DNA from: Pseudomonadota bacterium
GTDB taxonomy: Bacteria; Pseudomonadota; Alphaproteobacteria; RF32; CAG-239
Direction of reading: 5' to 3'
Assembly: GCA_018362935.1 (NCBI GenBank)
Contig: JAHALQ010000018.1
Coordinates: forward strand, 1 to 43,701
DNA length: 43,701 bases
The notes under the pieces were generated by a model, which saw only the letters and a program-made list of their open reading frames with translations, was not told where the DNA came from and searched no databases. A program made the position numbers and the translations under genes. Shown in pieces: positions 14,376 through 21,256 of this stretch. The stretch's first letter is position 1; each line of letters starts with the position of its first letter.

Positions 14376-14425
14376 AAGCAAGCACGGCTCGCAGCCGGCG
14401 CCCGGACAGGCTGAGCTAAGTCCCG
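14376..14425 (-). pseudogene. Broken 5' half of a tRNA-Pro copy
   Basis: CGGGACTTAGCTCAGCCTG (14425-14407) repeats exactly the first 19 nt of the intact tRNA. After a GC-rich block containing CGGCT/AGCCG, the sequence GCTTGCTTTG (near 14385-14376) repeats its anticodon arm to the middle of the loop. It lies upstream of the intact gene. Confidence 0.6.
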
Positions 14426-14533
14426 TCTTTCTGTTCCCTTAAATTAGCCAAATTTTTAATTTTTGCAAGCATTTTTATAAAATACTTGCTTTTACCGGCA
14501 AAAAACGTTTATCTAAACAAAAAAGGAAATGCC

Positions 14534-14848
14534 ATGAAAACTTTTCAACGAACCAGAGAAGACTTTGTCTGCGAACATTGCGGCGCCGAAGTCAAAGGCG
14601 ACGGATATACCAACCATTGCCCGCACTGCCTTTATTCCAAACATGTCGATATTAATCCCGGCGACCGTGCCGAAGAATGCGGCGGTTTGATGGAACCTGT
14701 CGATTTGGAGCTGAAAGACGGCAGATATATTCTTGTTCACCGTTGTCAAAAATGCGGTTTCACCCGCCGCAACAAAGTTGATGACGGCGATGATTTCAAC
14801 GCCGTACTCAAACTTTCGCGCCTCAAGGCCGAAGCTTTAAAAGGATAA
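14534..14848 (+). CDS. RNHCP domain protein
   Basis: From ATG 14534 (AAAAGGAAA upstream) the 104-residue protein matches the RNHCP family: FVCEHCGAEV, then GYTNHCPHCLYSKHVD, PGDRAEECGGLMEPVDLE, and HRCQKCGFTRRNKV. Three Cys pairs form probable zinc-ribbon-like sites. The family is widespread, sometimes annotated as RNA-binding, but its function is unproven. It ends at a bidirectional terminator facing hsp20. Confidence 0.9.
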   Translation: MKTFQRTREDFVCEHCGAEVKGDGYTNHCPHCLYSKHVDINPGDRAEECGGLMEPVDLELKDGRYILVHRCQKCGFTRRNKVDDGDDFNAVLKLSRLKAEALKG

Positions 14849-14850
14849 GA

Positions 14851-14884
14851 AAAAGGAAGCTTAACCTGCAAGCTTCCTTTTTTA
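14851..14884. terminator. Bidirectional terminator
   Basis: The stem AAAAGGAAGCTT/AAGCTTCCTTTT with a 7-nt loop lies between the converging RNHCP and Hsp20 genes. Confidence 0.9.
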
Positions 14885-15370
14885 TTAGTTTTTCGGATTT
14901 GTGTTGATATTGAGTTTTTTCTTTTTTGTCTGTTCGGTCGGCGATTTCGGAATAGAGATATTCAATACGCCGTTGTCATATTCGGCATTGGCTTTGTCAA
15001 ATTCCAAATCCCAGGGCAGGGGAATGGTACGCTTAAACATACCGTATGTAATTTCCGAGAAATAACCGCCGGAATGGTTTTGCTCGTTCTGCTGTTTCTT
15101 TTCGCCGGACAGAGTCAGATATCCGTCGGAAGAAATTTCCACATCCAGATTTTCCGGTGCGATTCCCGGAATTTCCGCAGCAACGGTGACTTCATTTTTG
15201 CTTTCGTTGACTTCGACTTTGGGTTCCAGCTCTTTCATGGCCGAATGCTGCGGAAAGTCAATCATATTCCAGAAATGGCTGATAAGGTTTTTAATGTCTC
15301 CGTGCGATTCGCCGCTTACCGGAACATTCTGGCTTTTATTGTGTGTCGTCGTGCTCAGTTGGTTATCCAT
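14885..15370 (-). CDS. Small heat-shock protein, Hsp20 family
   Basis: This ATP-independent holdase prevents aggregation of unfolded proteins. From ATG 15370, preceded by GAGGAGAGA, it has 161 residues. The alpha-crystallin domain runs from about residue 50 to 145: PKVEVNESKNEVTVAAEIPG, then DGYLTLSGEKKQ, a Phe/Arg segment (FKRTIPLPWDLEFDKANAEY) and NGVLNISIPK. The C-terminal tail is Lys-rich, and the canonical I-x-I motif appears as LNINTN. A hairpin lies directly before the SD (15384-15410). Confidence 0.93.
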   Translation of the reverse strand: MDNQLSTTTHNKSQNVPVSGESHGDIKNLISHFWNMIDFPQHSAMKELEPKVEVNESKNEVTVAAEIPGIAPENLDVEISSDGYLTLSGEKKQQNEQNHSGGYFSEITYGMFKRTIPLPWDLEFDKANAEYDNGVLNISIPKSPTEQTKKKKLNINTNPKN

Positions 15371-15383
15371 AATCTCTCTCCTC

Positions 15384-15410
15384 ATATCAGGTGTTAAACA
15401 TTCCTGATAT
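15384..15410 (-). promoter_or_regulatory. Inverted repeat next to the hsp20 RBS
   Basis: ATATCAGG and CCTGATAT form a perfect 8-bp repeat with an 11-nt loop, adjoining the GAGGAG of hsp20. It may be an operator or a 5'-UTR hairpin; it does not enclose the SD. Confidence 0.4.
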
Positions 15411-15453
15411 AAGCATGCACGGTGAGCGATTAAAGCTGATATTTCGGCGAAAA

Positions 15454-16503
15454 TTATTCGTCAAATTCCTGCGACAGGACAATTCCCTTAAGCTCGCGCT
15501 TTTTCTGCCATTTTTGTTTGGCGTATTGCTGCATGTCGGCAACGGTGTCCGTTTCGTCGACAATTTCCGCGCCGAGGATGGTTTCGATAATGTCCTCAAG
15601 CGTGACAATACCCTGCCAGTTGCCGAACTGGTCGATAACCAGCGCCATATGCTTATGTTCTTTGAGCATGGAGTTCAAGACGTCTTCAATCTCTGCATCG
15701 GGTGAAAAACTGTGCATCTGCCGGGCGTAGGCATCGACGACGTCGCCGTCTTTGGCATTGTATGAACTGGATTTGTGTATATAGCCGAGAAAGGTTTTTT
15801 CCTGCTCGTCGACAATCGGGAAACGCGAAAACGGCGTTTCGCTGAGAAACTTGTCAAATTCCTCAATTTTCATTCCCGGCCGCACCACATGGACAACCGT
15901 GCGCGGCGTCATAATGTCTTTGATTTTAATTTCGTCAAGACGCACCACATTGCTGATTGTCCGCGTGCGGGCTTCGTTCAGGACATTGGAAGCCTGCGCC
16001 ATGCGCGCCAGTGCGCGGATTTCGTTGGGAATGTTCGCCGCATCGTTGTTAGCGGTGGTAAACCAGCGGGTAATGCTGCCGGACAGCCAGATAAAGGGCA
16101 ACATAATCGTAATCATGATGTTCAGGATAATAACCATGGACGGAATCAGCTGTTTCCAGTATTTTGTTCCGATTGATTTGGGCAGGATTTCCGAAAGGAC
16201 GAGAATTAAAAAAGTCATAATTCCCGAAGCCCAGCCGATATAAGCCTGGCCGTAAAGTTCCGTCACCTGGGCGCCGACGCCGGTCGCGCCGACCGTATGC
16301 GCCACTGTGTTGAGTGACAAAATGGCAGCCAGCGGACGGTCAATTTTAGCTTTGAGGAGAGAAACCTTTTTAAAGAGCTTGGGGTTGGTCTCCTCAAGCT
16401 GTGCCACATAGGACGGGACGATGGATAACAGGGCGGCTTCCATTACCGAACACAAAAAAGAAATTCCGATTGCAGCCGTTGCATAAATGATTAAAAGTAA
16501 CAT
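15454..16503 (-). CDS. CNNM/CorC-type membrane protein with CBS pair
   Basis: The N-terminal CNNM (DUF21) membrane domain occupies residues about 1-150, with conserved AALLSIVPSYVAQLEE, LSLNTVAHTVGATGVG and LSEILPKSIG. Two CBS domains follow (IMTPRTVVHVV, then ALVIDQFGNWQGIVTLEDIIE). The usual C-terminal CorC_HlyC domain is missing; the protein ends soon after the second CBS. Family members act in Mg2+ or Co2+ handling and are often called hemolysins. The ATG at 16503 has TGGAAAA nearby; an upstream TTG is less likely. Confidence 0.88.
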   Translation of the reverse strand: MLLLIIYATAAIGISFLCSVMEAALLSIVPSYVAQLEETNPKLFKKVSLLKAKIDRPLAAILSLNTVAHTVGATGVGAQVTELYGQAYIGWASGIMTFLILVLSEILPKSIGTKYWKQLIPSMVIILNIMITIMLPFIWLSGSITRWFTTANNDAANIPNEIRALARMAQASNVLNEARTRTISNVVRLDEIKIKDIMTPRTVVHVVRPGMKIEEFDKFLSETPFSRFPIVDEQEKTFLGYIHKSSSYNAKDGDVVDAYARQMHSFSPDAEIEDVLNSMLKEHKHMALVIDQFGNWQGIVTLEDIIETILGAEIVDETDTVADMQQYAKQKWQKKRELKGIVLSQEFDE

Positions 16504-16611
16504 ATTTTTCCATAGGTTGTTTAAACATGAAAATGAAATTAGCAAAAAATTTATAAAAAATAAAGAATTATTATGCTAATTTTAAACAAAAGTTGGCGAA
16601 CGGAGGAAAAT

Positions 16612-17262
16612 ATGGAACCGCGTACAGCCTTGGTAACCGATTTTGACGGAACCGTCAGCCGGGACGATTTTTTTACGCTGGTTGCCGAAAAATACCTGAC
16701 ACCGGCGGATTTAGAGCCGTGGAGTTGCTACATGAACGGCTCTCTCAGCCATTTTGAAGCATTAAATATGGTTTTTTCCAAAATCCGTGTTCCGGAAACG
16801 GAGCTGGCAGATTTTATCGCTGCCATTCCGCTGGATCCGTTTTTCGCCGATGTTGCCGCCTACTGCTGCCTGAAAGGCATTCCTCTCTATATCTGCTCTG
16901 CCGGCTGCGATTATTACATCAATAAATTAATTGGTAATCTGATTACGCGGAACCATATTAACTTAATCACCAACCACGGCGAATACAACCCGCGTAAGGG
17001 GCTGGTTATGCAGGCGCCGCGCGACAGCCTTTTTTATGATAAAAATGTCGGCATATCGAAGGCCGGTGTTGTAAAACACTTGCAAAGCCAGGGGTTTTCC
17101 GCAGTTTTTTGCGGTGACGGTCCGCCCGACGTCAAGCCGGCGAGGATAGCGCAGACGGTCTTTGCCAGAAAATACCTGCTGGACAAATGCCGTGAAGAGA
17201 ATATAATAACACAACCATTCAACTCATTCCGGGATGTTCTGGCATACCTCAAGGAGGCTTAA
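16612..17262 (+). CDS. HAD-superfamily phosphatase (MtnX/PSP-like)
   Basis: ATG 16612 follows GGAGG. The 216-residue protein shows HAD motif I near the N-terminus (VTDFDGTVSRDDF, the first Asp being the nucleophile), motif II Ser in YICSAGCDYYI, and motifs III/IV in CGDGPPDVKPARIA. It most resembles the HAD-IB MtnX or phosphoserine-phosphatase-like group. It is followed without a gap by the glycerol-1-phosphate-dehydrogenase-like gene, so a shared pathway is likely. The substrate is unknown. Confidence 0.87.
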   Translation: MEPRTALVTDFDGTVSRDDFFTLVAEKYLTPADLEPWSCYMNGSLSHFEALNMVFSKIRVPETELADFIAAIPLDPFFADVAAYCCLKGIPLYICSAGCDYYINKLIGNLITRNHINLITNHGEYNPRKGLVMQAPRDSLFYDKNVGISKAGVVKHLQSQGFSAVFCGDGPPDVKPARIAQTVFARKYLLDKCREENIITQPFNSFRDVLAYLKEA

Positions 17263-18345
17263 ATGGCTTATCTTCCGTACCCCAATAAACAAATAAATAT
17301 TCCCTACCTGCTCAAAATCGGCGATGGCAAGCTGCCCAAAATGGGGCGTTATCTGGTTGACAAAAACTTTAACAATATCGCCCTTTTCTGGGGCGAAGGG
17401 CTGGAAGGCGTTTTCGGCGATATCCTGACCAACAGCCTGCAGACATACGGCATCAATGTGCTTTATAAACAGGAAGTCAAATTTATCAATATTGAGGAAG
17501 TCAACAAAGTCGCGTTTAACCTGCCCAATAATATCGAGGCCATCATCGGCATCGGCGGCGGCAAGGCGCTGGATTTTGCCAAATATTGCGGCTATCTTCT
17601 CAAAATACCGTTTATCTCGGTGCCGACCTCAACGTCGAATGACGGCTTTTGCAGCCCCAACTGTTCGCTGCTTGTCGACGGCCGGCGCAAAAGCGTCAAG
17701 GCCGGCATTCCTTTCGGCGTCGTCATAGATTTGGATATTATCAAAAACTGCCCGCAGGTATATTTTTATTCCGGACTCGGTGATATGCTTTCCAAAATAA
17801 CCGCTTTGTGGGATTGGAAAAAAGCGGCTCAGAAGGGCATGGCGCGCTATAACGATTTTGCGGCCCTAATGGCCTATAATTCTCTGGATTTACTGTTTAT
17901 CAAACACAGTTTTGACATTAATTCGGCCGAATTTCAGCGCAGCCTGACCAATTCTCTGCTGATTTCGGGCATCGCCATGGAAATTGCCGGCACATCCCGC
18001 CCGGCCAGCGGCAGCGAGCATCTGATATCCCATGCTCTCGATGCCATTTCCAAATATCCCAAAATGCATGGGCTTCAGGTCGGCGTATCAACTTATCTGT
18101 GTGCTCTTCTTCAGGATAATCCGTCCGTGGAAAATCTGCGTGAGGTCTTTTTTAAAACCGGCTTTTTTGAGTTTGTGGAACAAAACCCGTTTGATTATCA
18201 CGAATACATAGACGCGCTGCGTCTGGCTCCAACCATAAAACAGGATTATTACACTGTTTTGTCTGATAAAAATGTTTTTCAGAAGGCCGTAGACCTGATA
18301 GAGCATGATGACATTCTCCGTGCACTGATTAAAAAATCTTTATAG
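17263..18345 (+). CDS. sn-Glycerol-1-phosphate dehydrogenase-like protein
   Basis: The 360-residue protein belongs to the iron-containing-ADH/G1PDH fold (AraM/EgsA-like). Diagnostic segments are AIIGIGGGKALDFAKY (dinucleotide binding), FISVPTSTSNDGFCSPNCSL, YSGLGDMLSKITALWDW (Asp metal ligand) and TSRPASGSEHLISHALD with metal-binding His, plus a later HGLQVG. True members reduce dihydroxyacetone phosphate to sn-glycerol-1-phosphate, the archaeal lipid enantiomer; a few bacteria use it in other glycerol lipids. The start ATG directly follows the HAD stop. The alternative is another Fe-ADH activity. Confidence 0.82.
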   Translation: MAYLPYPNKQINIPYLLKIGDGKLPKMGRYLVDKNFNNIALFWGEGLEGVFGDILTNSLQTYGINVLYKQEVKFINIEEVNKVAFNLPNNIEAIIGIGGGKALDFAKYCGYLLKIPFISVPTSTSNDGFCSPNCSLLVDGRRKSVKAGIPFGVVIDLDIIKNCPQVYFYSGLGDMLSKITALWDWKKAAQKGMARYNDFAALMAYNSLDLLFIKHSFDINSAEFQRSLTNSLLISGIAMEIAGTSRPASGSEHLISHALDAISKYPKMHGLQVGVSTYLCALLQDNPSVENLREVFFKTGFFEFVEQNPFDYHEYIDALRLAPTIKQDYYTVLSDKNVFQKAVDLIEHDDILRALIKKSL

Positions 18346-18418
18346 CCTCCTAGATATCCGTCCCGCGGTGATTAAATTACACCTGCATTTAAAATCACAT
18401 TTAAGGGGAGGATAAAAC

Positions 18419-19732
18419 GTGACTGCGGAAGCAAATATTACCACATTTTACAAATTGGAAGACGGTTACACGATTACGCGCCTGGATGCCAGAGAGTGTA
18501 ATCTGATTTTTCGTGACAAGAATCATGACATTGTGGCGATATTAGACGGCTGCCGCGGAAACCTCACAAATATCAATCCCTATAAAGGGCGCAATCTTAA
18601 CAGCCGCGAAAAAAGCCTGCTGCATCGTTTTATCCGCTCGGCAAACTTGCGTATCAATAATGAAATGGCCGATTTCCTCGGGATTTCAATCCTGCGTTAC
18701 GGCGATGGGCGCGAGGAATATCTTTCCGAAACGGAATTGAAGCAGCAGCTTGCCGACCGACTTACTTGTTCGGGATTATATGTCGGCAGACTGCGCATGC
18801 ATACCTTAAAAATAAAGGATTTTTCCAAAAGCGGAATTTACAACCTCAGCAATGCCAAAATTAAAAAACTGGTGGTCGGAGAACATTGCGACTTGCTGCT
18901 CGATTTGCGTGACAACCGGCACATAGAAGCTGTGCGTATCGGCGAAAATTTCAGCGGCAGTCTGAATTTGTCACGCAGCAATATTGAAAGTGTCATCATG
19001 GGCAACAACTGCCGCTGCGATCTGACGGTGACCGAAAGCCGCCGCTGTTTTAATCTGATTATTGCCGATGTATACAGCGGCAATTTGAATGTTCGTGACT
19101 GTTGTTTTCATAATGTAAAAATCGGTTATTACTGCTATGCCGTTATAAATTTTGCGGAAAACTGGGGACGCCGCGACATAAGCATCGGAGATTCTTTCCG
19201 CGGCAGCCTCACGCTTGACGATGTCGAAGTCTACAGCCTCAATCTTGGCAAAGACTGCAAAGGCAAGATCAGTATCAAAAGCCGTACCCCCGAACGCGGC
19301 AGCAAGGAAATTCATATTGCCGAAGATTTTGCCGGCACGCTGGATTTACAAAACGCCGTCAGCGTGGAACGCATTGAAGTCGGCAGCCATGCCCGCGGTC
19401 GTTTTAACCTGTTCGGCAATCACGGCATAAAAATTGCCAGATTTGATAAATATTTTAATGGTTACGCTGATTTTTCGGATTCTTCGGTTGAGTATGTCAG
19501 CGCCGATTACGGCAGCAGCGGTGATTTTGTGCTCAACAAATGCGACAAACTGGTGCTTCTGGAGTTGCCGCGTTATAAAAATTCAAACATTGTCACCGAG
19601 AAAAAACCGATAGAAATTGCCAGCGACAATCGCAGCCTGTATTACCGTTTTTTGCCGCGTTATCTTCCTCCGGCTTATTTCTCGTCATTTTATCACAAAG
19701 TCTACCGCAATCTGAAAGGGTTGTTTTCGTAA
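18419..19732 (+). CDS. Predicted beta-solenoid repeat protein, 437 aa
   Basis: The GTG at 18419 follows GGGGAGG. I do not recognise the family. Residues 1-147 look globular. From about 148 to 376 there are about eleven tandem degenerate units of 18-25 residues with the pattern I-x-x-V-x-I-G-x-x-F-x-G-x-L-x-L, for example IEAVRIGENFSGSLNLSRSN (169-188), DISIGDSFRGSLTLDDVE (253-270) and KEIHIAEDFAGTLDLQNAVS (296-315). This periodic strand-turn pattern suggests a right-handed beta-solenoid, as in bactofilins or pentapeptide-like proteins, though it matches neither. The last 60 residues are basic/aromatic. No signal peptide is seen. It follows the G1PDH-like gene by 73 nt and may share its transcript. 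Confidence 0.75.
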   Translation: MTAEANITTFYKLEDGYTITRLDARECNLIFRDKNHDIVAILDGCRGNLTNINPYKGRNLNSREKSLLHRFIRSANLRINNEMADFLGISILRYGDGREEYLSETELKQQLADRLTCSGLYVGRLRMHTLKIKDFSKSGIYNLSNAKIKKLVVGEHCDLLLDLRDNRHIEAVRIGENFSGSLNLSRSNIESVIMGNNCRCDLTVTESRRCFNLIIADVYSGNLNVRDCCFHNVKIGYYCYAVINFAENWGRRDISIGDSFRGSLTLDDVEVYSLNLGKDCKGKISIKSRTPERGSKEIHIAEDFAGTLDLQNAVSVERIEVGSHARGRFNLFGNHGIKIARFDKYFNGYADFSDSSVEYVSADYGSSGDFVLNKCDKLVLLELPRYKNSNIVTEKKPIEIASDNRSLYYRFLPRYLPPAYFSSFYHKVYRNLKGLFS

Positions 19733-19772
19733 TTGCGCTGTTAACAATTGTGACACTTTTGTTACAAAAAGC

Positions 19773-19801
19773 TTGTTATAAAAGCGCGGATATGGTATAA
19801 A
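19773..19801 (+). promoter_or_regulatory. Promoter upstream of the 123-aa orphan
   Basis: TTGTTA (19773-19778), a 17-bp spacer and TATAAA (19796-19801) lie before the AGGAGG of the next gene. Confidence 0.6.
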
Positions 19802-19838
19802 TAAATATATAGATACTCTGCTTAAATAGGAGGTTATT

Positions 19839-20210
19839 ATGATGAAAAATGCTTCTGGTCACGGTTCGTCATTTTTGGACAGGATTGCTGGCCCCGAAAT
19901 CACCAAGGATGAGATTTTCGAGGCTTTGTTTGATGCCCGCGGCTATGGTTCGGATATCAATACACGGCATGTGTTTTTTCAAGAAGTGATCATCAAATTT
20001 AATGCCTCGAAGGCGAAAGCCGTTATTAAAAACCACGTTCCTTATGAAACCGACAGCCATTATGTTGATGTTGCCTTGTGGCGATATGCCGAGATTGGCG
20101 GGGACATCAAATCGTTTGACAAAGATTTAGAAATTGCCAAAGAAAAATATGCAAAAACTCATCAATTTATACACCGGATAGCTGCGGAAAAAATCCGCGC
20201 CCGCGCATAA
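19839..20210 (+). CDS. Hypothetical protein, 123 aa
   Basis: I do not recognise this protein. It has a strong AGGAGG before two consecutive ATGs and its own promoter-like sequence. The product is soluble and charged, without signal peptide or membrane span; a helical C-terminus (DKDLEIAKEKYAKTHQFIHR) is likely. It is monocistronic and ends in a strong terminator, suggesting a well-expressed small protein of lineage-specific function. Confidence 0.65.
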   Translation: MMKNASGHGSSFLDRIAGPEITKDEIFEALFDARGYGSDINTRHVFFQEVIIKFNASKAKAVIKNHVPYETDSHYVDVALWRYAEIGGDIKSFDKDLEIAKEKYAKTHQFIHRIAAEKIRARA

Positions 20211-20226
20211 TTTGGCAATAAAGGGG

Positions 20227-20261
20227 AAAATCCCGTCTGAACCGTCAGACGGGATTTTTGG
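20227..20261. terminator. Bidirectional terminator overlapping the EamA gene end
   Basis: The 12-bp stem AATCCCGTCTGA/TCAGACGGGATT (20229-20240 with 20245-20256) is followed by TTTT on the plus strand. Its right arm contains the stop codon of the EamA gene. Confidence 0.88.
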
Positions 20262-21135
20262 TTGAGCGTTTCGGCAGGGATGTCAGGGCGATTCCGAAAA
20301 TAATCAGCAGGCCGCCCCAGATTTGCGAGGCATAAATCTTTTCGTGGAGAATAAAATAGGCCTCAATGCCGCTGAACAGCGGAAGCAGATAATAGATGAC
20401 GCCGGTTTTGATATTGCCGATTTTATTCAGAGCCGAATTCCATGCCAGGTATGAAATAACCGAATTAAAAATGCCGAGGTAGAAAAAGACCGCAAAATCG
20501 ATTTTCTGCAAATGCCTGAGGCCGGAAATGCCGACGGTCGTCATCATAAACGGATAAATGATAATCAGCCCGACGATAACCGTTGCGGCCAGCATCGTTG
20601 CCTGGTCGATTTGCGACGGCCGTTTGGATTGGAGCAGGGAATACACCGCAAAACAAAAGGTATTAATCAGCATCAGGCCGTCACCGCTGACAAACTTAAA
20701 ATCGGCCAGCTGCGTAAAATCGCCGCGCAGGATAATTGTCAGTACGCCGGCAACGGCAATAAGCAGGCCGATAACCTGTTTTGCTTCAATCGGCGTTTTC
20801 AGAAACATCCATGACATCACCACCAGAAATATCGGCCCGGTAACATCCAAAAGCCCCATATTAATGGCAGATGCCGTATGCCCGGCATAATAAATCAGGG
20901 TATTGTCCCAGACAATGCCGGTCAGCGCCAGAGCCAAAACCAGCCAGGCGTTCTCAAACAGCAGCCGGAAATTGCGCCTGAGGCCGTTCCAGGCCAGCGG
21001 CACCAATATGAATGCGGCAATAAACCACCTGCCGAAAGCAATTTCGAACGGCTGTAACGACGTTGCAAAATAGCTTGCGATGATAATGTTGAAACTCCAA
21101 AAGAAGATAGCGGTTACAGCTAATAAATATCCCAT
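20245..21135 (-). CDS. EamA/DMT-family transporter
   Basis: From ATG 21135, with AGGAGG 5 nt upstream, the 296-residue protein has about ten hydrophobic segments in two EamA repeats. Typical features are MGYLLAVTAIFFWSFNIIIA, FEIAFGRWFIAAFIL and, in the second half, YLGIFNSVISYLAWNSALNKIG. The family exports or imports amino acids and metabolites; the substrate cannot be told. A longer upstream reading frame lacks support and is excluded. Confidence 0.9.
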   Translation of the reverse strand: MGYLLAVTAIFFWSFNIIIASYFATSLQPFEIAFGRWFIAAFILVPLAWNGLRRNFRLLFENAWLVLALALTGIVWDNTLIYYAGHTASAINMGLLDVTGPIFLVVMSWMFLKTPIEAKQVIGLLIAVAGVLTIILRGDFTQLADFKFVSGDGLMLINTFCFAVYSLLQSKRPSQIDQATMLAATVIVGLIIIYPFMMTTVGISGLRHLQKIDFAVFFYLGIFNSVISYLAWNSALNKIGNIKTGVIYYLLPLFSGIEAYFILHEKIYASQIWGGLLIIFGIALTSLPKRSTKNPV

Positions 21136-21222
21136 GCGGACCTCCTGAAAATAATGCCATAAATATAGGCGCTTCAAGCCCGTTTCCAAGGCAGAAGCCG
21201 CAGCGGGCTGGCCGGATGCAAT

Positions 21223-21251
21223 AAAAACCCCGCTTTGCGCGGGGTTTTTTA
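21223..21251 (-). terminator. Terminator of ppiD
   Basis: CCCCGC/GCGGGG (21228-21233 with 21239-21244) is flanked by A and T runs, 6 nt beyond the ppiD stop. Confidence 0.88.
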
Positions 21252-21256
21252 TGATA

